Shown piece by piece: positions 9,020 to 17,454 of a DNA stretch of 64,000 bases (position 1 is its first letter; each line of letters starts with the position of its first letter). The notes under the pieces are model-generated. The model was not told where the DNA came from. It ran no database searches and was given only the letters and a program-made list of their open reading frames with translations. A program made the position numbers and the translations under genes. The stretch comes from Pseudomonas alloputida (GTDB taxonomy: Bacteria; Pseudomonadota; Gammaproteobacteria; Pseudomonadales; Pseudomonadaceae), in contig NZ_CP128540.1 in NCBI RefSeq assembly GCF_021283545.2, forward strand, positions 5,802,501-5,866,500, read 5' to 3'.

Positions 9020-9088
9020 CCCGAATTGTCCTACAGATACTCTTGACGCCAGCTTAGGCCACAACCGTGGCAATAACGAGGATAAGAA

Positions 9089-12000
9089 ATGGCGACTACC
9101 ACCCTTGGGGTCAAACTCGACGACCCGACCCGTGAGCGACTCAAAGCAGCTGCGCAGTCCATCGACCGCACGCCTCACTGGTTGATCAAGCAAGCGATCT
9201 TCAATTACCTGGAGAAGCTCGAGGGTGGTGCCACCCTGACCGAACTCAACGGTCATGCCAGCAACCCGGCCGACGATGCCGGTGAAGTCCAGGCCGACCA
9301 CAGCCACCAGTGCTTCCTCGAATTTGCCGAGAGCATCTTGCCGCAGTCGGTACTGCGCTCGGCGATCACCGCCGCCTACCGCCGCCCCGAGCAGGAAGTG
9401 GTGCCGATGCTGCTGGAGCAGGCGCGCCTGAGCGCGCCGCTGGCCGACGCCACCAACAAGCTGGCCGCAAGCATTGCCGAAAAACTGCGCAACCAGAAAA
9501 GCGCCGGCGGCCGTGCCGGTATCGTCCAGGGCCTGCTGCAGGAATTCTCGCTGTCGTCTCAGGAAGGCGTGGCGCTGATGTGCCTGGCCGAAGCCCTGCT
9601 GCGTATCCCCGACAAAGGTACCCGTGATGCGCTGATCCGCGACAAGATCAGTACCGGCAACTGGCAGCCGCACCTGGGCAACAGCCCGTCACTGTTCGTC
9701 AACGCCGCCACCTGGGGGCTGCTGCTGACCGGCAAGCTGGTCAGCACCCATAACGAAACCGGCCTCACCTCCTCGCTCACCCGCATCATCGGCAAGAGCG
9801 GCGAGCCGATGATCCGCAAGGGCGTCGACATGGCCATGCGCCTGATGGGTGAGCAGTTCGTCACCGGCGAGACCATTGCCGAAGCCCTGGCCAACGCCAG
9901 CCGTTTCGAGGCCAAAGGCTTCCGTTACTCCTACGACATGCTTGGCGAAGCCGCACTGACCGAGCACGACGCGCAGAAGTACCTGGCGTCCTACGAGCAG
10001 GCCATCCACTCGATCGGCAAGGCCTCGCATGGCCGTGGCATCTATGAAGGCCCAGGCATCTCGATCAAGCTGTCGGCACTGCACCCGCGCTACAGCCGGG
10101 CCCAGTACGAGCGCGTGATGGAAGAGCTGTACCCGCGCCTGCTGTCGCTGACCCTGCTGGCCAAGCAGTACGACATCGGCCTTAACATCGACGCCGAAGA
10201 AGCCGACCGCCTGGAGCTTTCGCTGGACCTGCTCGAACGCCTGTGCTTCGAGCCATCCCTGGCTGGCTGGAACGGCATCGGCTTCGTTATCCAGGCCTAC
10301 CAGAAGCGCTGCCCGTACGTGATCGACTACGTCATCGATCTGGCCAAGCGCAGCCGCCACCGCCTGATGATCCGCCTGGTAAAAGGCGCCTACTGGGACA
10401 GCGAGATCAAGCGTGCCCAGGTCGAAGGCCTGGAAGGCTACCCGGTCTATACCCGCAAGGTGTACACCGACGTGTCCTACGTCGCCTGCGCCCGCAAGCT
10501 GCTGGCCGTGCCAGAAGCCATCTACCCGCAGTTCGCCACCCACAACGCCCACACCCTGTCGGCCATCTACCACATTGCCGGGCAGAACTATTACCCGGGC
10601 CAGTACGAGTTCCAGTGCCTGCACGGCATGGGCGAACCGCTGTACGAGCAAGTGGTCGGCAAGATTGCCGATGGCAAGCTGAACCGCCCGTGCCGCGTGT
10701 ATGCACCGGTCGGCACCCATGAAACGCTGCTGGCCTACCTGGTGCGCCGCCTGCTGGAAAACGGCGCGAACACCTCGTTCGTCAACCGCATTGCCGACCA
10801 CTCGATTTCCATCCAGGAACTGGTCGCCGACCCGGTGGCCAGCATCGAGCGCATGGGTACCCAGGAAGGCAGTATCGGCCTGCCGCACCCACGCATTCCC
10901 CTGCCGCGCGACCTGTATGGCACCGAACGGGCCAACTCGGCCGGCATCGACATGGCCAATGAACACCGCCTGGCGTCGCTGTCCTGCGCCATGCTGGCCA
11001 CCGCTCACAACGACTGGAAGGCTGCCCCGCTGCTGGCCTGCGCCGCCAGCGAGAGCGCTGCCGCACCGGTGCTGAACCCGGCTGACCACCGCGACGTCGT
11101 CGGCCATGTGCAGGAGGCCACCGTTGCCGACGTTGACAACGCCATCCAGTGCGCACTGAACGCCGCGCCGATCTGGCAGGCCACCCCACCAGCCGAGCGT
11201 GCTGCCATTCTGGAGCGCACCGCCGACCTGATGGAGGCCGAGATCCAGCCGCTGATGGGCCTGCTCATCCGCGAGGCCGGCAAGACCTTCGCCAACGCCA
11301 TTGCCGAAGTGCGTGAAGCCGTGGACTTCCTGCGCTACTACGCGGTGCAGGCACGTAACGACTTCAGCAACGACGCCCACCGCCCACTGGGTCCTGTGGT
11401 GTGCATCAGCCCATGGAACTTCCCGCTGGCGATCTTCACCGGCCAGGTGGCCGCAGCCCTGGCTGCCGGCAACCCGGTACTGGCCAAGCCTGCCGAGCAA
11501 ACCCCACTGATCGCCGCCCAGGCCGTGCGCCTGCTGCTGGAAGCTGGCATCCCAGAAGGCGTGCTGCAGCTGCTGCCGGGCCGCGGTGAAACTGTCGGTG
11601 CCGGCCTGGTCGGAGACGAGCGCGTCAAAGGCGTGATGTTCACCGGCTCCACTGAAGTGGCCCGCCTGCTGCAGCGCAACGTCGCTGGCCGTCTGGACAA
11701 CCAGGGCCGCCCGATCCCGCTGATCGCCGAAACCGGCGGCCAGAACGCGATGATCGTCGACTCCTCGGCACTGACCGAACAGGTCGTGATCGACGTGGTG
11801 TCCTCGGCCTTCGACAGTGCCGGCCAGCGTTGCTCGGCCCTGCGCGTACTGTGCTTGCAGGAAGACTCCGCCGACCGCGTAATCGAGATGCTCAAGGGCG
11901 CCATGGCTGAAAGCCGCCTGGGCTGCCCGGACCGCCTGGCCGTGGACATCGGCCCGGTGATCGATGCCGAAGCCAAAGCCGGCATCGAGAAGCACATCCA

Positions 12001-13042
12001 GGGCATGCGCGAGAAAGGCCGCCCGGTCTACCAAGTCGCCATTGCCGATGCTGCCGAGATCAAGCGCGGCACCTTCGTCATGCCAACCCTGATCGAGCTG
12101 GACAGCTTCGACGAGCTGAAGCGCGAAATCTTCGGCCCCGTGCTGCACGTGGTGCGCTACAACCGCCGCAATCTGGACCAGCTGATCGAGCAGATCAACA
12201 ACTCCGGCTACGGCCTGACCCTCGGCGTGCACACCCGTATCGACGAGACCATCGCCAAAGTGGTGGAAACCGCCAACGCCGGCAACATGTACGTCAACCG
12301 CAACATTGTGGGTGCAGTGGTGGGCGTGCAGCCGTTCGGTGGTGAAGGCCTGTCTGGCACCGGCCCGAAAGCCGGCGGCCCGCTGTACCTCTACCGCCTG
12401 CTGTCGACCCGCCCGGCCGACGCCATTGGCCGCCACTTCCAGCAGCAGGACGGCGAAGGCACGCCGGACCGCACCCTGCACGAACAGCTGGTAAAGCCGC
12501 TGCACGGCCTGAAGGCCTGGGCCGAGAACAACCAGCTGGCCGACCTGGCCGCGCTGTGCAGCCAGTTCGCCAGCCAGTCGCAGAGCGGCATCGCCCGCCT
12601 GCTGCCAGGCCCGACCGGCGAGCGCAACAGCTACACCATTCTGCCGCGTGAGCACGTGCTGTGCCTGGCCGACAACGAAACCGACCTGCTGGCGCAGTTC
12701 GCCGCGGTACTGGCCGTTGGCAGCTCGGCGGTGTGGGTTGACGGTGAACCGGGCAAGGCCCTGCGCGCCCGCCTGCCGCGTGAGCTGCAGGCCAAGGTGA
12801 AGCTGGTCGCGGACTGGAACAAGGATGAAGTGGCGTTCGACGCCGTGATCCACCATGGCGACTCGGACCAGCTGCGCGGCGTATGCCAGCAGGTGGCCAA
12901 GCGTGCCGGGGCGATCGTTGGGGTGCACGGGCTGTCCAGCGGGGATCACCAGATTGCGCTGGAGCGCCTGGTCATCGAGCGCGCGGTGAGCGTGAACACT
13001 GCAGCGGCGGGTGGTAACGCCAGCCTGATGACCATTGGCTAA
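9089..13042 (+). CDS. putA: Trifunctional PutA: repressor, proline dehydrogenase, P5C dehydrogenase
   Basis: 1317 aa, the normal size of a trifunctional PutA. The ATG at 9089 follows ACGAGG with a 7-nt gap. Residues 1-47 (MATTTLGVKLDDPTRERLK) are the ribbon-helix-helix DNA-binding domain. Residues about 190-570 are the FAD proline dehydrogenase barrel (IKLSALHPRYSRAQYERV; RLVKGAYWDSEIK). Residues about 620-1120 are the NAD+ glutamate-semialdehyde dehydrogenase, with AETGGQNAM and catalytic Cys in GQRCSALRVL. The C-terminal about 190 residues are the lid domain of long PutAs. It oxidises proline to glutamate, channelling P5C between sites, and moves from DNA to membrane when reduced. It should repress itself and putP through the GTTGCA arrays upstream. 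A hairpin terminator follows. Confidence 0.98.
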   Translation: MATTTLGVKLDDPTRERLKAAAQSIDRTPHWLIKQAIFNYLEKLEGGATLTELNGHASNPADDAGEVQADHSHQCFLEFAESILPQSVLRSAITAAYRRPEQEVVPMLLEQARLSAPLADATNKLAASIAEKLRNQKSAGGRAGIVQGLLQEFSLSSQEGVALMCLAEALLRIPDKGTRDALIRDKISTGNWQPHLGNSPSLFVNAATWGLLLTGKLVSTHNETGLTSSLTRIIGKSGEPMIRKGVDMAMRLMGEQFVTGETIAEALANASRFEAKGFRYSYDMLGEAALTEHDAQKYLASYEQAIHSIGKASHGRGIYEGPGISIKLSALHPRYSRAQYERVMEELYPRLLSLTLLAKQYDIGLNIDAEEADRLELSLDLLERLCFEPSLAGWNGIGFVIQAYQKRCPYVIDYVIDLAKRSRHRLMIRLVKGAYWDSEIKRAQVEGLEGYPVYTRKVYTDVSYVACARKLLAVPEAIYPQFATHNAHTLSAIYHIAGQNYYPGQYEFQCLHGMGEPLYEQVVGKIADGKLNRPCRVYAPVGTHETLLAYLVRRLLENGANTSFVNRIADHSISIQELVADPVASIERMGTQEGSIGLPHPRIPLPRDLYGTERANSAGIDMANEHRLASLSCAMLATAHNDWKAAPLLACAASESAAAPVLNPADHRDVVGHVQEATVADVDNAIQCALNAAPIWQATPPAERAAILERTADLMEAEIQPLMGLLIREAGKTFANAIAEVREAVDFLRYYAVQARNDFSNDAHRPLGPVVCISPWNFPLAIFTGQVAAALAAGNPVLAKPAEQTPLIAAQAVRLLLEAGIPEGVLQLLPGRGETVGAGLVGDERVKGVMFTGSTEVARLLQRNVAGRLDNQGRPIPLIAETGGQNAMIVDSSALTEQVVIDVVSSAFDSAGQRCSALRVLCLQEDSADRVIEMLKGAMAESRLGCPDRLAVDIGPVIDAEAKAGIEKHIQGMREKGRPVYQVAIADAAEIKRGTFVMPTLIELDSFDELKREIFGPVLHVVRYNRRNLDQLIEQINNSGYGLTLGVHTRIDETIAKVVETANAGNMYVNRNIVGAVVGVQPFGGEGLSGTGPKAGGPLYLYRLLSTRPADAIGRHFQQQDGEGTPDRTLHEQLVKPLHGLKAWAENNQLADLAALCSQFASQSQSGIARLLPGPTGERNSYTILPREHVLCLADNETDLLAQFAAVLAVGSSAVWVDGEPGKALRARLPRELQAKVKLVADWNKDEVAFDAVIHHGDSDQLRGVCQQVAKRAGAIVGVHGLSSGDHQIALERLVIERAVSVNTAAAGGNASLMTIG

Positions 13043-13065
13043 TGGCTGAGGGTTGTTGAAGAAGA

Positions 13066-13090
13066 AGGAGAGCCTCGGCTCTCCTTTTTT
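13066..13090 (+). terminator. Rho-independent terminator of putA
   Basis: AGGAGAGC and GCTCTCCT form a perfect 8-bp stem around a CTCG loop, followed by five further T residues. It starts 24 nt after the putA stop. Confidence 0.93.
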
Positions 13091-13182
13091 ATGCGTGCAT
13101 GTCCTGAAGCAGGGGCTGGACTAACAGGTGCTCACCAGAACGTGGTCATGCCAACGGTGACTTGGGTGTCTTCTGTTGTTAC

Positions 13183-13210
13183 GGAAGTGTCAGATTTTTT
13201 GTGTGCGGGC
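13183..13210 (+). repeat. Left terminal inverted repeat of the IS256-family element
   Basis: Begins GGAAGTGTCAGA and ends TGTGCGGGC. It matches the reverse complement of 14517-14544 with about six mismatches, three of them in the first four bases and the others inside. Confidence 0.88.
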
Positions 13211-13244
13211 CGGTAACGGCCTGCCGTCAGGCAGGCCCTGACTT

Positions 13245-14492
13245 TCACCAGGTCGGCCTGATGAACCGATCTCCGTACAAAATCGCGAATTGATTCATCG
13301 CACTTTTCCAATCATGCGCCGCTGAGCCCCAGTTTGCCGTGATGTTTCGCAGCCCCAGCCAGATCAGCTTGGTAGCTGCGTCATCGTTCGGGAAATGGCC
13401 TCGGGTCTTGATGATCTTGCGCAGCTGGGCATTGATACTCTCGATGGCGTTGGTGGTGTAGATCACTTTCCGGATGGCTGGTGGGAAGACAAAGAAGGGA
13501 ATCACTCGATCCCAGGCGCGTCTCCAGGCCGCAACGACCGTTGGATACTGCTTGCCCCAGGGCCCGTTTTCAAACTCATCGAGTGCCTGCTCAGCCGCTT
13601 CGGCGTTGATGGCCTGGTAGATCGGCTTGAGCGCCTTGGCCAGTGCCCGCCGCTTGTCCCAGGCTGCAAAGTCCAGGCTGTTGCGGATCAGGTGCACGAT
13701 GCACGTCTGCAGAGTCGTCTCTGGAAACACGGCGCTGAGAGCCTCTGGCATGCCTTTGAGGCCATCGGTCACGGCAATCAGCACATCCTCGACACCACGT
13801 GTCTTGAGATCGTTAAAGACCTTCATCCAGAACTTCGCACCCTCGGTGTTCTCGATCCAGATGCCCAAGATATCGCGCGTCCCGTCGGGTAGAACGCCCA
13901 GCGCCAAGTAAATGGCCTTGTTGCGCACCAAGCCTTCTTCGCGGATCTTCACCCGCAGTGCATCGAAGAAAATGACCGGGTACATGGGCTCTAGTGGCCG
14001 CTGCTGCCACGCGCCAATTTCTTCCATGACCTCGTCTGTCACAGAGCTGATGAAGTCGGGTGAGACCTCTGTTCCATACTGCTCGGACAGAAAGGCTCGG
14101 ATCTCTCTGACCGTCATGCCACGGGCGTACATGGCGATGATCTTGTCATCGAAACCGGTGTACCGCCGCTCATGCTTGGGGATGAGAATGGGCGCAAAAC
14201 TGCCGTCTCGGTCACGAGGAATTTCCAGCCGCAGCGGGCCATCGCCGGTCAAAACCGTCTTGCCACTCTTGCCGTTACGCTGGTTGGTTTCATCCTCTGG
14301 GCGCTGCGCGCCCGGCGGATAACCCAGGTGGTGGCCAAGTTCGGCGTGCAGAGCGCGTTCGATCAAGGCCTTCTTGAACGCCGCAGAGGCATCCTCGATA
14401 GCCTCTGCGGTCATCAGGCCCTCACCGAACTGCTCCAGCAGCTCTTTGGGGATTTTGGGCAGGTCACGCAAGGGTTTCTTTTTGGTTGGCAT
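13245..14492 (-). CDS. IS256-family (mutator type) transposase
   Basis: 415 aa, full length for the family. The N-terminal region (residues 1-90) is charged and DNA-binding. Residues about 95-330 hold the DDE catalytic core with the mutator-family pattern: VSPDFISSVTDEVMEE, then VIFFDALRVKIREEG with the first Asp, LIAVTDGLKGMPEAL with the second Asp, and a later TTNAIESINAQLRK with the catalytic Glu region. No stop or frameshift interrupts it, so it is probably active. It catalyses copy-out or cut-and-paste movement of the surrounding element via the terminal repeats. The ATG at 14492 is the only good start. Confidence 0.95.
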   Translation of the reverse strand: MPTKKKPLRDLPKIPKELLEQFGEGLMTAEAIEDASAAFKKALIERALHAELGHHLGYPPGAQRPEDETNQRNGKSGKTVLTGDGPLRLEIPRDRDGSFAPILIPKHERRYTGFDDKIIAMYARGMTVREIRAFLSEQYGTEVSPDFISSVTDEVMEEIGAWQQRPLEPMYPVIFFDALRVKIREEGLVRNKAIYLALGVLPDGTRDILGIWIENTEGAKFWMKVFNDLKTRGVEDVLIAVTDGLKGMPEALSAVFPETTLQTCIVHLIRNSLDFAAWDKRRALAKALKPIYQAINAEAAEQALDEFENGPWGKQYPTVVAAWRRAWDRVIPFFVFPPAIRKVIYTTNAIESINAQLRKIIKTRGHFPNDDAATKLIWLGLRNITANWGSAAHDWKSAMNQFAILYGDRFIRPTW

Positions 14493-14516
14493 ACATGCAC
14501 CTCTTACTCATGTTAT

Positions 14517-14544
14517 GCCCGAACACAAAATTTCTGACACCCTC
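14517..14544 (-). repeat. Right terminal inverted repeat of the IS256-family element
   Basis: Read on the minus strand it begins GAGGGTGTCAGAAATTTTG. It lies 25 bp upstream of the transposase start codon and probably overlaps the transposase promoter. Confidence 0.88.
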
Positions 14545-14583
14545 GTTGTTACCGTTTATCCCCTGGAAATTCTCGGCTGCCTG

Positions 14584-14670
14584 GGCCGGTCCTTTCGCGG
14601 GTAAACCCGCCCCTATACACATGCACAGGCCGTCGTGTAGGAGCGGGTTCACCCGCGAAGAGGCCGGACC
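14584..14670. repeat. REP inverted pair
   Basis: TTTCGCGGGTAAACCCGCCC from 14593 and TGTAGGAGCGGGTTCACCCG from 14636 face each other, extended by GGCCGGTCC and GGCCGGACC arms. The remainder of 14671-14794 holds no gene; a 9-bp inverted repeat CCGGAGCTC/GAGCTCCGG at 14756-14783 lies just past the next gene's stop and might end its transcript. Confidence 0.85.
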
Positions 14671-14794
14671 TGCTGGCCAATTTCTACCCGCCGTTCACTG
14701 TTGCCGCCACCACCGTATTAAGGCAAGTGGAAGCGCGGGTTGGATCGGGGACTATCCGGAGCTCCCCTCAGACAGAGCTCCGGCCAAAAGTTGC

Positions 14795-15358
14795 TCAAAC
14801 CATTGGTGAAAGCGCAATCAAAGCAGACAGCTGTGCTGCCATAAGCCCAATACCCAACAGCATCCAAAGCCAATTTGCCAGCGTGAACCGGCTGTTGGCC
14901 TTCCCTTCTTTGTCACCCGCACTGAAATTGATGCCCTTCTGCATGAACACCAGAATGATCAGCCAAGCTGCCTGAATGGCTAAACCCGCAAAATAGGCCG
15001 GCCACAGCTGGCCTTCCAACACGACGCCGGCAGCCACCCAGACAACGCAAAAACCGTAATAGCCCAGCGTGAGCCCTAGGATGGACCACGGATAGGTTTT
15101 ACCTGAGTCGCGAATATGGTCATTTGCCCTTCTCAATAATGGATAGATGAAGAACACTGCAAAAGCGCTTCGCCAGAGCGGACTTACGCGCTCTCCCGTT
15201 TTCTCTCTATGCAGACTCCAACTTTGATAGAAGCAGTAAACCCAGTAGAAGCCCAAGGTAAAGAAAGTCATTACGCCAAATTTCATGGGTGAGACTACGA
15301 AGAAGGGAACCTGATTGCCGTTGGCCTCAGCCAAGTCAGCGGGGTGGGCATCACTCAT
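14795..15358 (-). CDS. Integral membrane protein of unknown function
   Basis: 187 aa when started at the ATG at 15358, which has AAGGA about 10 nt upstream; a longer in-frame reading to 15538 adds 60 residues with no family character. After a polar N-terminus (MSDAHPADLAEANGNQ) come four to five hydrophobic segments: FFVVSPMKFGVMTFFTLGFYW, SAFAVFFIYPLL, a central LGLTLGYYGFCVVWVAAG, and two near the C-terminus. The first block (KF-F-TLG-Y-YWVYCFY-W) resembles DUF4234-like membrane proteins, but I cannot assign it firmly. It stands alone, between the IS element and the divergent acyl-CoA dehydrogenase gene. Confidence 0.75.
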   Translation of the reverse strand: MSDAHPADLAEANGNQVPFFVVSPMKFGVMTFFTLGFYWVYCFYQSWSLHREKTGERVSPLWRSAFAVFFIYPLLRRANDHIRDSGKTYPWSILGLTLGYYGFCVVWVAAGVVLEGQLWPAYFAGLAIQAAWLIILVFMQKGINFSAGDKEGKANSRFTLANWLWMLLGIGLMAAQLSALIALSPMV

Positions 15359-15620
15359 CTGAAACGTTTCCTTGTGAACACCAAAAAGCACATTCAAGGC
15401 CAACTGACATTCGATCCGCAGCAGTCCATTTCCGATCGGGATTATGGGAAACGTCTCTATATTGTTCCGAGCAGGCATTACAGGACCTGACCTTGCGTTG
15501 GTTTCACCAATAACCGGCAGGCTTCCCGGCGTTCTCAACCCATATCACGCAAACCTATTAACCTGTCCCCAGTCTCACCACGCTCCTACACTCGCAGCAT
15601 CCCGCCTCAGGACCGCCACC

Positions 15621-17423
15621 ATGCCCGAGACCTTGCTCAGCCCCCGCAACCTCGCCTTCGAGCTCTACGAAGTCCTCGACGCTGAAGCCCTGACCCTGCG
15701 CCCGCGCTTCGCCGAGCACAGCCGTGAAACCTTCGATGCGGCACTGACCACCGCCCGCACCATCGCCGAAAAGTATTTCGCCCCGCACAACCGCAAGGCC
15801 GACGAAAACGAACCACGCTACGTGGACGGCCGCGCCGAGCTGATCCCCGAAGTTAAGCCCGCCGTCGATGCCTTCCTCGAAGCCGGCTTCCTCAACGCCA
15901 ACCGGGACTTCGAGGTCGGCGGCATGCAGCTGCCCAGCCTGGTCTCGCAAGCCTGCATCGCCCACTTCCAGGCCGCCAACGCCGGCACCACGGCCTACCC
16001 GTTCCTGACCATGGGCGCGGCCAACCTGATCGAGAGCTTCGGCTCCGATGAACAGAAGCGCCTGTTCCTGCAACCGATGATCGACGGCCGCTACTTCGGC
16101 ACAATGGCGCTGACCGAACCCCACGCTGGCTCGTCGCTGGCCGACATACGCACCCGCGCCGAACCAGCAGGCGACGGCAGCTACCGGCTCAAAGGCAACA
16201 AGATCTTCATTTCCGGCGGCGACCACGAACTGTCGGAAAACATCGTGCACATGGTGCTGGCCAAGCTTCCGGACGCCCCGCCCGGGGTCAAGGGCATTTC
16301 GCTGTTCATCGTGCCCAAGTACCACGTAAACCCGAACGGCAGCCGTGGCCCGCGCAACGATGTGCTGCTGGCCGGGCTGTTCCACAAGATGGGCTGGCGT
16401 GGCACCACCTCGACCGCGCTGAACTTCGGCGACAATGGCCAGTGCGTCGGGTACCTGGTCGGCCAGCCGCACCAGGGCCTGGCCTGCATGTTCCAGATGA
16501 TGAACGAGGCGCGGATAGGCGTAGGCATGGGCGCGGTGATGCTGGGTTACGCCGGCTACCTTTACTCCCTGGAATACGCTCGCCAGCGGCCGCAGGGCCG
16601 ACTGCCGGACAACAAGGACCCACACAGCCCGGCGGTACCGATCATCGAGCACACGGATGTGAAACGCATGCTCCTGGCGCAGAAGGCCTACGTAGAAGGC
16701 GCCTTTGATCTGGGCCTGTACGCCGCGCGCCTGTTCGACGACACCCATACGGCCCCTGACGAAAACGCCCGCAAGCCGGCGCAGGACCTGCTCGACCTGC
16801 TGACCCCGATCGTCAAATCCTGGCCCTCGGCGTTCTGCCTCAAAGCCAACGAACTGGCGATCCAGATTCTTGGCGGCCACGGCTACACCCGCGAATACCC
16901 GGTGGAGCAGTACTACCGTGACAATCGCCTGAACCCGATCCACGAAGGCACGGAGGGTATCCAGTCGCTCGATCTGCTCGGCCGCAAGCTGGCACAGCAC
17001 AATGGTGCCGGCCTCAAGCAATTGATCCGCCTGATCGCCGCCACCTGCGAGCGCGCCAGCCATCACCCGAACCTTGACCCACTGCGTCAGCCGCTGGAGC
17101 AACTGGCCAACCGCCTGCAAGGCGTAACCCTGGCCCTGCTCGGCGACCTGGCCCAAGGCAAAGTCGCTGGTGCCCTGGCCAACTCTGCCTTGTACCTCAA
17201 GGCCTTCGGCCACTGCGTGATCGGCTGGCGCTGGCTGGAACAGGCGGTTCACGCCGAGCTTGGCATGCTCAAGGGAACGGCTGCTGATCGCGACTTCTAC
17301 CTCGGCAAGCTGCAAGCTGCGCGTTATTTCCTGACCTGGGAAGTACCGGGCTGCCATAATGAGCTGGCATTGCTCGAGGCACACGACGATACCTGCCTCG
17401 GCATGCAAGACGGGTGGTTCTAG
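15621..17423 (+). CDS. Acyl-CoA dehydrogenase family protein
   Basis: 600 aa, the long (FadE-like/DUF-extended) class rather than the 380-residue class. The ATG at 15621 follows CAGGA; an upstream reading from 15444 is non-conserved. Family blocks: FGTMALTEPHAGSSLADIRT (FAD and acyl binding), NKIFISGGDHELSENIVH, and QILGGHGYTREYPVEQYYRD near residue 420, followed by the catalytic-base region IHEGTEGIQSLDLLGRK. It should catalyse FAD-dependent alpha,beta-dehydrogenation of an acyl-CoA, with electrons passed to ETF. The chain length is not predictable. Only 31 bp separate it from the TldD-like gene, so the three genes to 20216 are probably one transcript. Confidence 0.92.
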   Translation: MPETLLSPRNLAFELYEVLDAEALTLRPRFAEHSRETFDAALTTARTIAEKYFAPHNRKADENEPRYVDGRAELIPEVKPAVDAFLEAGFLNANRDFEVGGMQLPSLVSQACIAHFQAANAGTTAYPFLTMGAANLIESFGSDEQKRLFLQPMIDGRYFGTMALTEPHAGSSLADIRTRAEPAGDGSYRLKGNKIFISGGDHELSENIVHMVLAKLPDAPPGVKGISLFIVPKYHVNPNGSRGPRNDVLLAGLFHKMGWRGTTSTALNFGDNGQCVGYLVGQPHQGLACMFQMMNEARIGVGMGAVMLGYAGYLYSLEYARQRPQGRLPDNKDPHSPAVPIIEHTDVKRMLLAQKAYVEGAFDLGLYAARLFDDTHTAPDENARKPAQDLLDLLTPIVKSWPSAFCLKANELAIQILGGHGYTREYPVEQYYRDNRLNPIHEGTEGIQSLDLLGRKLAQHNGAGLKQLIRLIAATCERASHHPNLDPLRQPLEQLANRLQGVTLALLGDLAQGKVAGALANSALYLKAFGHCVIGWRWLEQAVHAELGMLKGTAADRDFYLGKLQAARYFLTWEVPGCHNELALLEAHDDTCLGMQDGWF

Positions 17424-17454
17424 GGGGAGCCACCGTGTACACGGAGGCATCCGC

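Larger units (their letters stand above)
8734..9088. promoter_or_regulatory. putP-putA divergent control region
   Basis: 355 bp between the two start codons with no credible gene. It holds seven copies of GTTGCA on either strand, in two clusters listed separately, and is AT-rich around 8830-8935. PutA proteins with an N-terminal ribbon-helix-helix domain repress put genes by binding this hexamer. I could not fix -35/-10 boxes with confidence; TTGACG at 9043-9048 is the best -35-like element on the putA side, but no matching -10 at 17 nt was found. Confidence 0.8.
13183..14544. mobile_element. Complete IS256-family insertion sequence, 1362 bp
   Basis: Bounded by 28-bp imperfect inverted repeats (13183-13210 and 14517-14544), sharing the core GTGTCAGA-N-TTTTGTGT. 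The flanks carry an identical 8-bp direct repeat GTTGTTAC at 13175-13182 and 14545-14552, as expected for IS256-type target duplication. A single intact transposase gene on the minus strand fills the element. The intact ORF and perfect duplication suggest a fairly recent insertion. The target is non-coding DNA between putA and the membrane-protein gene ending at 14795, so no gene is visibly broken. Confidence 0.93.

Noticed and set aside
9689..12949. 1086-codon open frame antisense to putA, and similar long antisense frames opposite the acyl-CoA dehydrogenase, transketolase and bioA
   Set aside because: They mirror strongly conserved genes in the GC-rich codon-bias shadow frame, have no family motifs, and lack ribosome sites.
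13132..13182. Minus-strand reading VTTEDTQVTVGMTTFW followed by TGA, resembling an outer-membrane protein C-terminus, apparently cut by the IS element
   Set aside because: Rebuilding the empty site brings an in-frame TAA one codon upstream, so no longer gene existed in this frame; too short to call a pseudogene.
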